From NCBI GenBank assembly GCA_045631425.1, contig JAZQUR010000011.1:1-64000 (forward strand): a stretch of 64,000 nt of DNA. The letters are read 5' to 3'. The notes under the pieces were generated by a model. It worked only from the letters and a program-made list of their open reading frames with translations, did no database searches and was not told the DNA's origin. The stretch's first letter is position 1; each line of letters starts with the position of its first letter. The DNA comes from Treponema_I sp045631425. GTDB taxonomy: Bacteria; Spirochaetota; Spirochaetia; Treponematales; Treponemataceae. Positions 8,066-16,064 of this stretch are shown here, one piece after another. The position numbers and the translations under genes are program-made.

Positions 8066-9034
8066 GTGGATACACAAAATAATGGAGCAAAAAAAGTAAA
8101 AAGTATTACTCCTTTTACAATCGTTCTTATACTTATAGCTATTGCATTTGTAGTATTTATAGGTACAAGTTTCTTTGTTGTTGACGAAACAGAACAAGCT
8201 GTTATCACAAGATTTGGTAAATATTACAAAACTCTTGATTCTGGTTTGCAATTTAAATTACCTTTTGGCATTGATAAAAATTACAATGTTCCAGTAAAAG
8301 TTGTTCAAACTGAACAATTTGGCTTTAAGACTCTTCAGTCTGGCACAAGAAGCCAATATCAAAATGGAATTACAAAAGAATCAACAATGCTTACAGGCGA
8401 TTTAAATATTGTTGATGTTGAATGGATTATCCAATATCGAATTGTTGATTCTGCAGCATGGCTTTTCAACGTGCAAGACAGAACTCAAACAATCAGAGAT
8501 ATTTCTCAATCTGTAGTTAATACTCTTGTTGGGGACAGAGCGATTCTTGATGTTATGAGTACAGAACGTACAAATATCGAAATCCAAGCTCAAGAATTGA
8601 TGAACGAAAACTTTAACAGTTTAGGTCTTGGTATCAACGTAATTAGTGTTAAACTTCAAAACATCATTCCACCAGAAGGTGTACAAGCTGCTTTTGAAGA
8701 CGTAAACAAAGCAAGTCAGGATATGGAACGCTTTATCAACGAAGGAAAAGAAGCTTATAACAAGGAAATTCCTTTGGTACAAGGTATGGCTGAACAACAA
8801 ATCCAAATTGCAGAAGGTTATGCTATTGAACGCGTAAACAAAGCAAAAGGTGATGTTGCAAGATTTATGTCAGTTTACGAAGAATACAAGAAAAATCCTG
8901 CCATTACAAAAGAACGTCTTTATCTAGAAACAATGGAAGAAATTTTCGATTCTACAAACACTTATACATTAATCGATAAAAACCTAGATAACGTTCTACC
9001 AATTAAGAATTTGTCAAACGGAGGTAATCAATAA
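8066..9034 (+). CDS. hflK: FtsH protease modulator HflK (SPFH protein)
   Basis: A 322-residue SPFH/prohibitin-family protein. One N-terminal transmembrane helix (about 17-38) precedes the SPFH domain (VDETEQAVITRFGKY onward) and a long C-terminal helical region with VQGMAEQQIQIAEGYAIERV. HflK and HflC form the large membrane cage around the FtsH protease and restrain its membrane-protein degradation. The start is a GTG at 8066 with GGAGG four bases upstream. Its stop overlaps the hflC ATG by one base, so the two are translationally coupled. The first gene of a pair is HflK by the usual order; residues 95-250 fit HflK. Confidence 0.9.
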   Translation: MDTQNNGAKKVKSITPFTIVLILIAIAFVVFIGTSFFVVDETEQAVITRFGKYYKTLDSGLQFKLPFGIDKNYNVPVKVVQTEQFGFKTLQSGTRSQYQNGITKESTMLTGDLNIVDVEWIIQYRIVDSAAWLFNVQDRTQTIRDISQSVVNTLVGDRAILDVMSTERTNIEIQAQELMNENFNSLGLGINVISVKLQNIIPPEGVQAAFEDVNKASQDMERFINEGKEAYNKEIPLVQGMAEQQIQIAEGYAIERVNKAKGDVARFMSVYEEYKKNPAITKERLYLETMEEIFDSTNTYTLIDKNLDNVLPIKNLSNGGNQ

Positions 9035-10008
9035 TGAAAAAGTTTTTGGTTGCACTTACTGTTATTGTTGCTTTATTTGTTGTTTTTATGATGATGGGAC
9101 CTTTCTACATCATTGATGAAGGTTCTCAAGCTGTTGTTACACGTTTTGGTAAAATCGTAGATGCACACACAGATGCTGGTATCTATTTCAAAATGCCTTT
9201 TGTTGATCAAGTAACTGTTTACCCAAAAAGAATTTTATCTCTTGATGGGGAAGCTTACCGTATTCCTACAAAAGAAAATCAATTTATCATCTTTGATGCA
9301 ACAAGTCGTTGGAAGATTTCAGATCCAGAAAAGTTTTATCAATCTCTAAAAACTTTGGACAACGCTTACAATCGTCTTGCTGATATTGTTGACTCTGCCA
9401 CAAGAACTATTGTTGCACAAAACCGTTTAAGTGAAGTTGTGCGTTCATCAAATCTTATTAACGAAAATGTTGTAACTAATGTTGAGCTAGATACTTCAGA
9501 AAGTCAAATTGAGTCTTTAATCAACGCACGGACTACATCTGAAATTGTAACAAAGGGTAGACGTCAATTAAGTTTTGAAATGCTAGAAGAAGCAAGAAAA
9601 ATGACCAACGAATATGGTATTGATTTGATTGATATTTTGCCTCGTCAAATCAAATATTCTGATGAAATGACTGATAGTGTTTACAACAGAATGGTAAAAG
9701 AAAGAAATCAAGTTGCAGAAGCATATCGCTCAAAAGGTGAGGGTGATAAAGCTGAATGGCTTGGTAAACTTGAAAAAGACAAGCTTACAATCCAGTCTGA
9801 AGCTTATAGAAAAGCAGAAGAAATCAAAGGTCAGGCAGATGCTGAAGCAGCAAGTATTTATGCAGCTGCTTATGATGTTGACCGTGAATTCTACACATTC
9901 TGGAAAAGTCTTGAATCATACAAACAAACATTTGACAACTTTGACTCTACTTTAACAACAGATATGGAATATTTTGATTATCTATATTCTGCAGAAGGAA
10001 ATCGTTAA
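9034..10008 (+). CDS. hflC: FtsH protease modulator HflC (SPFH protein)
   Basis: A 324-residue partner of HflK. It has an N-terminal transmembrane helix (about 3-25), IDEGSQAVVTRFGKI at the start of the SPFH domain, and the typical HflC segment EYGIDLIDILPRQIKYSD. A charged coiled region (KAEEIKGQADAEAASIYA) and a C-terminal FYTFWKSLESY motif follow. A ribosome site (GGAGG, 9020-9024) lies inside the end of hflK. The stop overlaps the next ATG by one base, so a third protein is made in step with the HflKC complex. Confidence 0.92.
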   Translation: MKKFLVALTVIVALFVVFMMMGPFYIIDEGSQAVVTRFGKIVDAHTDAGIYFKMPFVDQVTVYPKRILSLDGEAYRIPTKENQFIIFDATSRWKISDPEKFYQSLKTLDNAYNRLADIVDSATRTIVAQNRLSEVVRSSNLINENVVTNVELDTSESQIESLINARTTSEIVTKGRRQLSFEMLEEARKMTNEYGIDLIDILPRQIKYSDEMTDSVYNRMVKERNQVAEAYRSKGEGDKAEWLGKLEKDKLTIQSEAYRKAEEIKGQADAEAASIYAAAYDVDREFYTFWKSLESYKQTFDNFDSTLTTDMEYFDYLYSAEGNR

Positions 10009-11627
10009 TGACTGAAATCGGCGAAGGAATCTTGTACATCAGCAAAGAATCTCTTGAATTGGATACTGGGCTTTCTAACAGAGAAGCCACAACAGGACGA
10101 GTTTTCCAAAATCTTCGTGAAAATGGACTAATAATTAAATCAAAAGATGGTGAAATTATTGGTTTTGACAATTATACATTTGAAACAAATTACTTGAATT
10201 TTCCAGTTGGAAGAAAAAGTGAATCTGTTTTTGTAAAGGGGCCAGGATTTTCTGGAATTCCTTTGTATAATTTGTTTTCTCAAGATAAGAAGAAAGCAAT
10301 TCAAGGGATAAATTTGCTTTCCTTGGCCGTAGAATATGCAAAACAAAATGAGATTTCTATTCCAAATATTGGTCCTTTAGGAATGATTATTGGAACTGAT
10401 GAAAATGAAGGTCAAATTTTGATTTTGCCACCAACAATTTTTGAAAAATCCTTGAGTTCTCGTGGCGATACTGAAGCTTCTAGATATTCAGGGATTTTCA
10501 AAAAACCTTCTTTACAAGAAATTGATTCATGGCGTTTTTCTTTGTCAGTTTACGCTTACCGAGTTATTGCAGATAAAAATCCTTTTGAAAACTTGGATTC
10601 ATCGGAACGAGTTTTAGATTATCTTGATTTTAACTTTATTCCACTAGAAGCTCTGGTTTCACTAAAGGCTGTAGATGGCACAGACATTGACACTCATCAC
10701 TTGTTGTCTGTGATTACAAACAATTTACGCATTATTTCTCCAGAGGCTTTGAAAAAATCAAAGCGAAGTGAGTTTGCAAAATATAAAACAATTCCGCTGC
10801 CAACTCTTCCAAGTGATTTTTCTGTGGAATTTTTGCCATATCAAGAAAATCCTGATTATGCAAAAATCAAAAAGAAAATTGATAAAACTAGATTTTTCAG
10901 AAAAAACAGTTTTACCTTTAAGGTTTTAGCTGGTGTTTTAGCTTGTGTTTTAATCTTTGTGGCTTCAATTATCCTAGATTATTCTGGTCGCAAAACAACT
11001 TTTGGGTTATCTCCTGAAGCTGTCATTGAAATGATGTATTCTGGCTTTAACAAACTTGATATCGATGAGTTTAACGCCACATTGCTTAATAAGTCAGTAG
11101 GAAATAATTTAGGCGATTTAATTTCAGGTCTTTATGTTCAAAATAAATTTAGAGAAGCCTACGAAAATGATAAAGCAACGTTTACAATGGCTCAATGGGT
11201 AAATCTAAAAACACCTACCACAAGTTATTTCTTTGGTGTAACAGATCTTTCATTAACCTTGCTTGAAAGTGAAGATAACCAAAAAAAATATCTTGCTGAA
11301 TATTATCTCTTAACCAATAATCCTGATCTTATGATTACAGGTTTTAAAGAAAAAGATATTTTGACTTTGGTTTACACTCGGGGATCCTGGAAAGTTTCAG
11401 AAATGGAATCTTCTCAAAGTGATTTAGAAGTTGATACAGCAGAATTCTACAAAGATGTTGAAGAAGTTTGTAATTCAATTCCGAGTTCTCAAAAATATCT
11501 TCAAGGTGTGATTTTATGTTCTGAACTGAAATCAAAATATGACTGGATGCCAACTGTTGAAGCCGCTGATATCGGTTATATTGAAATACTTGAAAAGTAC
11601 AATTTGATTAATCTAGAAAGTAAATAA
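10008..11627 (+). CDS. single-pass membrane protein in the hflKC operon, possible degenerate kinase fold
   Basis: A 539-residue protein I do not recognise. Residues 1-300 are cytoplasmic by charge; one strong transmembrane helix (about 304-325) and a ~215-residue outer domain follow. In the N-terminal part, ISIPNIGPLGMIIG is followed by ILILPPTIFEKS and later by WRFSLSVYAYRVIADKNPF. These resemble the catalytic-loop region and the SLGVxLYELLTGxxPF helix of Ser/Thr kinases, but the HRD and DFG residues are absent. The outer domain begins LSPEAVIEMMYSGFNKLD, which looks NTF2-like. Coupled to hflC by a one-base overlap and followed by a terminator. The kinase resemblance is inference. Confidence 0.65.
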   Translation: MTEIGEGILYISKESLELDTGLSNREATTGRVFQNLRENGLIIKSKDGEIIGFDNYTFETNYLNFPVGRKSESVFVKGPGFSGIPLYNLFSQDKKKAIQGINLLSLAVEYAKQNEISIPNIGPLGMIIGTDENEGQILILPPTIFEKSLSSRGDTEASRYSGIFKKPSLQEIDSWRFSLSVYAYRVIADKNPFENLDSSERVLDYLDFNFIPLEALVSLKAVDGTDIDTHHLLSVITNNLRIISPEALKKSKRSEFAKYKTIPLPTLPSDFSVEFLPYQENPDYAKIKKKIDKTRFFRKNSFTFKVLAGVLACVLIFVASIILDYSGRKTTFGLSPEAVIEMMYSGFNKLDIDEFNATLLNKSVGNNLGDLISGLYVQNKFREAYENDKATFTMAQWVNLKTPTTSYFFGVTDLSLTLLESEDNQKKYLAEYYLLTNNPDLMITGFKEKDILTLVYTRGSWKVSEMESSQSDLEVDTAEFYKDVEEVCNSIPSSQKYLQGVILCSELKSKYDWMPTVEAADIGYIEILEKYNLINLESK

Positions 11628-11653
11628 AAACTTTTTACCATTTTTATACGAAA

Positions 11654-11690
11654 AAGCCACCTAGATTTTGTGCTAGGTGGCTTCTTTTCT
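11654..11690. terminator. bidirectional intrinsic terminator
   Basis: An 11-bp perfect stem AAGCCACCTAG (11654-11664)/CTAGGTGGCTT (11673-11683) with an 8-nt loop has A-rich and T-rich flanks. It closes the hflKC operon and the convergent recJ cluster. Confidence 0.9.
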
Positions 11691-11705
11691 TTTTGGGGAA
11701 GGATT

Positions 11706-13853
11706 CTAAGCTTTCTCCAACTCCACAATATTCATTTGTGGGGTTTCGTTACCGTTATAAAGATTTCTTGTGGCTTCAAAAACCACGTTAACTTTGTCCC
11801 CAACATAAAAATCACGGTTTAGACGTTCTGCAGCCTTCCAATAAATTGCTGGCCACTTGAATTTTCCACAATCAAAAGTTAAGCGTAAGTGCTGAACTTC
11901 TGTTTTTCCCATAACATCAGCAGAAATAATTTTTGCATTTTGCAACAAAAACTTTAGATTTGGATTTCCCTGACCAAATGGCTCAAAAGTGTCCACGAGT
12001 TTTAGCAAATCTGGAGTCATGTAGTCCATAGGAAGTTCTGCATCGATAAAAATTTCTGAGTTTGTAGTTTCTGGAAGCTCAAAATATTCAGAGTATTCTT
12101 CCAAAGCCCGTTCTAAAAGTGTCAGATTTTCTTTTTTGATGCTAAAACCGGCAGCTTCTGAGTGGCCTCCGAACTTTTCAAATAAACCTGTTTCAATTTT
12201 ACTGTTACAATAATCAAGTAAACTTTGTAAATCAATTCCACTTACAGAGCGAAGTGATGCCCGAAGCAAGTCTCCATCAATTTGTCCAATAACGATAGAT
12301 GGCAATTTGAACATGGCTGAAAGTTTTCCTGCTACAATTCCTGTTACACCTCGATTTATTTTTTCACTTTGTACGTATGCAATCTTGTTGTTAAAGCGAG
12401 GAAGATTTTCCCGAACAAGAGAGTCTGCAACTGCTTGAGCTTCTGCTCCCATCTTTTTTCGCTCAATATTTAGTGCGATAATTCTATCAGCAATTTTTTC
12501 CCGAGTTTGAGGATTTTCCTCAATCAAAAGTTGTAACGCTGTTTCTGGCTCACCAAGTCGACCTGTTGCGTTTAATAAAGGAATAATATTCCAAGACAAA
12601 TCAGTTGAACTAAGCTTTTTTCCAAGCATATTTTGCTTTTGGATTAGCTCGTAAAGGCCTGGGCGATATTTGCCCTTGTTCATTGAAGCTAAACCTTGCC
12701 GAACTAAAATACGGTTTTCATTTTGAAGTGGCATAATATCAGCAAGGGCTGCCAGCGCCACAAGTTGCAATTCTTCTTCCTCGATTTTTGGGTTTTTATT
12801 TTCGCTTAACTTTTTTTGTACAAAAGTAATGAAAATATTGAAAAATGCTTCAATTTCGGAAATCGGAGTTTCTTGATATTTTGCAATTTTTGAAAATGAT
12901 TTTAGTCGTAGCAAACTACACTCAGCAACTGCTGGAATCACAGTAGCAATTTCTGGCCGAATATCAAGCATATTGATTTCTACGTTTTGTCCAAAAATCT
13001 TTCCAAGCATCTTTTTTTGAATGCTTTCATCCCAAACAAAAATTTGCTGACCTTTTAGAAAGTTTACCAATTTTGACTGTTGCAAAGACATAACTCCCGG
13101 AACAAAAGTTTCTGTGAGTTTATCTTTGATTATCATATTTTCAACTTTTAATGCTTCGATTACAAAAGCATCGTTGATAGGATGAACATTTAGCAAACAA
13201 ATTTCTTGCTTGTAAAGAGGATTTAGTGCAAAGCGCAATGCTGTAATCAGCTTATAAACAACTGCGCAGCCAGAAATGTGCTGAAAAGGGTAGCCACATT
13301 CTTCGATTTTTGGATCCACAACAATAGCGATTTCTGGAAAAAGTTCGTCATTTGGCTCGTGATGGTCCACAACAATAACATCAATTCCCAAATCGGCTGC
13401 GTGATTTACCTCTTTTTTACAGCAAATTCCGTTATCCACTGTAATAATCAATGTTCCATAGTTAGCAGCAAAATCATTTATTGCATCGATAGAAAGCCCA
13501 AAATCATCATCTCCACTTGGGATTTTATACTGAACATCAATTCCAATGGATTTTAGATATTGATACAAAAGTGTTGTACTTGTTATTCCGTCCACATCTC
13601 TGTCACCAAAGATAAGAACTTTTTCTCCTTCTTCTTTTGCATCCAAAATTCTGTCACAAGCATCTTCCATTGTGTCAAATAAAAATGGACAGTGCAAAAA
13701 ACGCTTATCATCTTCAAAAAAATACTGGATTTCATTTCCAGAGATGATATTTCGTCTTGCTAAAATAGAGGATGTAAGTAAATCTGTGCCATATTTTGTG
13801 TGTAAAGACATGACTAACTCTTTCCCTACACTTTTTTTGTTCCAATTCGCCAT
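11706..13853 (-). CDS. recJ: single-stranded-DNA exonuclease RecJ
   Basis: A 715-residue DHH-family 5'-3' exonuclease for recombination and mismatch repair. Near the N-terminus GDRDVDG supplies the DxD metal ligands, TVDNG the next, and VVDHHEP the DHH motif. GGHSEAAGFSI is the DHHA1 motif, and a C-terminal OB-like region follows. It is longer than typical RecJ (about 570 residues) because of extra sequence between the DHH and DHHA1 domains (about 215-360). I start at ATG 13853 (MANWNKK), which follows AAAGGA at ten bases; a TTG ten codons upstream has no ribosome site. Last gene of a minus-strand cluster with pcrA, recO and a nucleoside phosphorylase. Confidence 0.9.
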   Translation of the reverse strand: MANWNKKSVGKELVMSLHTKYGTDLLTSSILARRNIISGNEIQYFFEDDKRFLHCPFLFDTMEDACDRILDAKEEGEKVLIFGDRDVDGITSTTLLYQYLKSIGIDVQYKIPSGDDDFGLSIDAINDFAANYGTLIITVDNGICCKKEVNHAADLGIDVIVVDHHEPNDELFPEIAIVVDPKIEECGYPFQHISGCAVVYKLITALRFALNPLYKQEICLLNVHPINDAFVIEALKVENMIIKDKLTETFVPGVMSLQQSKLVNFLKGQQIFVWDESIQKKMLGKIFGQNVEINMLDIRPEIATVIPAVAECSLLRLKSFSKIAKYQETPISEIEAFFNIFITFVQKKLSENKNPKIEEEELQLVALAALADIMPLQNENRILVRQGLASMNKGKYRPGLYELIQKQNMLGKKLSSTDLSWNIIPLLNATGRLGEPETALQLLIEENPQTREKIADRIIALNIERKKMGAEAQAVADSLVRENLPRFNNKIAYVQSEKINRGVTGIVAGKLSAMFKLPSIVIGQIDGDLLRASLRSVSGIDLQSLLDYCNSKIETGLFEKFGGHSEAAGFSIKKENLTLLERALEEYSEYFELPETTNSEIFIDAELPMDYMTPDLLKLVDTFEPFGQGNPNLKFLLQNAKIISADVMGKTEVQHLRLTFDCGKFKWPAIYWKAAERLNRDFYVGDKVNVVFEATRNLYNGNETPQMNIVELEKA

Positions 13854-13941
13854 TAAAATATATTCCTTTATCAAAAATCCCAATTATTACATTTATATTA
13901 TTACAAAAAAGAATAATGATTTTGAATTTTTCTTGTGAAAA

Positions 13942-15261
13942 TTAAGAAATTTGTTTAAAAATCAATTCTTCTGTTGATATTTGTGCTGTTTCATAAGAAA
14001 AGGCATTTTCAAGTGCAGGTAGGGCAGATGCAAAACATTCATCATCTTTTCCGAAAACTTCCATCAAAAGTTCGCCTTTCTTTACAAAATCCCCTTCTTT
14101 TTTGTGAAGGATAAAACCTGCATCTGGACAAACTGCGTCTTCTGTGCGATTTCGTCCAACGCCAAGAGTTACTCCTGCAAGTCCTGCCTTAAATGCATCG
14201 ATTTTGATATATCCGTCTTGAGATGCAAAAATCTCTTTTTTGAATGAAGAGCGACGTTTTCCAACTTCTTCCATCAATTTTTCTGGATTTCCACCTTGTA
14301 ATGCCACATTTTCTAAAAATAGTTCCAATGCTTTTCCAGATGATATTGCATTTTTACAAATTTCTAATGCTTTTTCTTTAGAATCTGTGATTCCCCCAAG
14401 AATAAGCATTTCTACGCCCAAAGCGTAAGTTAAATCCATAACATCCTTTGGGCCTTTACCTTGTAAACATTCTATTGTTTCTTCGATTTCTAGAAAGTTT
14501 CCAGTTTTGTATCCAAGAGGTGTGTTCATATTTGTTATTAAAGCAGAGGCTTTTTTGCCCATAGCTTGAGCAGTTTTTACAAGAGAAGTTGCAAGTTCTG
14601 TAGCAGCTTCTTTTGTTTTCATAAAAGCCCCGGAGCCATATTTTACGTCAAAAACTAAAGCTTCAGACCCTTCTGCCACTTTTTTTGATAAAATGCTAGC
14701 TGTAATCAACGGAATAGATTCTACAGTTCCAGTAACATCTCGTAAAGCGTACAAAAGTCTGTCAGCAGGAACAATTTGCTTTGTTTGCCCAGTCATAGCA
14801 AAGCCTGTTTTCTTCAAGTAAGCCTTGAATTCCTCTGGTGGAATCTGGCTTTTGTAACCAGTTATAGAATCAAGTTTGTCTAGTGTTCCTCCTGTGTGTC
14901 CCAAAGCGCGACCACTCATCATAGGAACTTTTACGCCACAAGCCGCAACCATCGGTGCTAGTGGTAAAGAAATTTTATCTCCAACGCCGCCTGTAGAGTG
15001 TTTATCCACAAAAGGCCCAGATAAATCTGATAAATCAATTACATCTCCAGAATGAAGCATAATATCAGTTAAAAGCCCGGTTTCATGGAAAGTCATTCCG
15101 TTAAAATAAACAGCCATTAACCAACTTGAAACTTGATAATCAGGAATTTCGCCTTTAACATAACCATTTACTAAAAATTCTAGTTCTTCTTTAGAAAGTT
15201 CGCTTCCTTTTGGATTTAGGATTGAACCACGTTTTTTCATAATTATATCAACAGCTCTCAT
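13942..15261 (-). CDS. pyrimidine-nucleoside (thymidine) phosphorylase
   Basis: A 439-residue enzyme that splits thymidine or uridine with phosphate to the base and (deoxy)ribose-1-phosphate. The N-terminal helical domain is followed by the phosphate-binding sequence DKHSTGGVGDK and the family signature SGRALGHTGGTLDKLDSI. SxxS and KxGSGAF (KYGSGAFMKT) also match. The C-terminal domain (about 345-435) is the usual lobe. The start at ATG 15261 follows GGAGG by four bases; a longer frame to 15288 starts at TTG with no site. Whether it prefers thymidine (DeoA) or all pyrimidine nucleosides (Pdp) is not resolved. It lies between two repair genes. Confidence 0.92.
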   Translation of the reverse strand: MRAVDIIMKKRGSILNPKGSELSKEELEFLVNGYVKGEIPDYQVSSWLMAVYFNGMTFHETGLLTDIMLHSGDVIDLSDLSGPFVDKHSTGGVGDKISLPLAPMVAACGVKVPMMSGRALGHTGGTLDKLDSITGYKSQIPPEEFKAYLKKTGFAMTGQTKQIVPADRLLYALRDVTGTVESIPLITASILSKKVAEGSEALVFDVKYGSGAFMKTKEAATELATSLVKTAQAMGKKASALITNMNTPLGYKTGNFLEIEETIECLQGKGPKDVMDLTYALGVEMLILGGITDSKEKALEICKNAISSGKALELFLENVALQGGNPEKLMEEVGKRRSSFKKEIFASQDGYIKIDAFKAGLAGVTLGVGRNRTEDAVCPDAGFILHKKEGDFVKKGELLMEVFGKDDECFASALPALENAFSYETAQISTEELIFKQIS

Positions 15262-15305
15262 AATTCCTCCAATAAAAAAAGTTTGCAACGCAATCTGGAA
15301 AACAA

Positions 15306-16055
15306 CTATAAAATTGAAATTCCAGCTTCTAAAGTTTGTAATTTTATTCCAATGTTTTTTTGCAATTCTAAAAGCAAAAAGTCTTTTAAGTTTTGCAAAG
15401 TGTTTTCCAGTATAATTGCTTTTCTTACTTCAGCAGGATTTGCAGTAGAAAGTAATTGTAAATAATTTATACCTTCGTCTGTAATTTCGTAGTTTTGGTC
15501 AGAGTTGCAATTATGGCAAACAAATCCACTGGAATAACTAGAATATGATACCATAGTTTTTATTTCGGCGCCACAAATACTGCAAAAATGTGGATCCGGT
15601 GCATATCCTAAGAAAACTAAAAATCTCCACAAAAATCTAACAAGCCCGATTTTGCAATCTTTTTCAGAAACAAGACTTAATCCGTCTAAAAATCCTTTTA
15701 TCAAAACCCATAAAGTTTGTAAATCTTCTTGATGATGGCCATTTTTTGTTTTGATAACAAGTTCGCTACAAAGTGCTGCCGCGTAAGTTTTGTACAAATT
15801 TTCTCTGATAGAAATATGATATTCAGCCACATCAAAATCAGTGATTTTTATGGAATTTCGCTTTTCATCACGATAAAACCACATTTTTCCACAGTGATAA
15901 GGAGAACACATAGACCGTAATTTGCTTTTCCTTCCACCGTAAAGTACAGCATCAAAAACGCCATATTCATGAGAAAGAACTGTAAAAATTCGATTATCCT
16001 CTCCAAAAACCCGAGAAGAAAGAATAATTACATCGCAAAAAAAGTTTCTATTCAT
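15306..16055 (-). CDS. recO: DNA repair protein RecO
   Basis: A 249-residue recombination mediator that helps load RecA on SSB-coated DNA in the RecFOR pathway. The N-terminal OB fold shows DVIILSSRVFGEDNRIFTVL and GGRKSKLRSM. The helical domain carries a zinc site, CSIC and CHNC, as in the Thermus/Deinococcus type. Its start lies nine bases beyond the pcrA stop, so the two are co-transcribed. GGGGA within the pcrA end is the only candidate ribosome site, rather far away (about 16 bases). Confidence 0.9.
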   Translation of the reverse strand: MNRNFFCDVIILSSRVFGEDNRIFTVLSHEYGVFDAVLYGGRKSKLRSMCSPYHCGKMWFYRDEKRNSIKITDFDVAEYHISIRENLYKTYAAALCSELVIKTKNGHHQEDLQTLWVLIKGFLDGLSLVSEKDCKIGLVRFLWRFLVFLGYAPDPHFCSICGAEIKTMVSYSSYSSGFVCHNCNSDQNYEITDEGINYLQLLSTANPAEVRKAIILENTLQNLKDFLLLELQKNIGIKLQTLEAGISIL

Positions 16056-16064
16056 AATTTTTTG

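Noticed and set aside
13854..13883. Ten-residue N-terminal extension of RecJ from a TTG
   Set aside because: No ribosome site; ATG 13853 has AAAGGA upstream.
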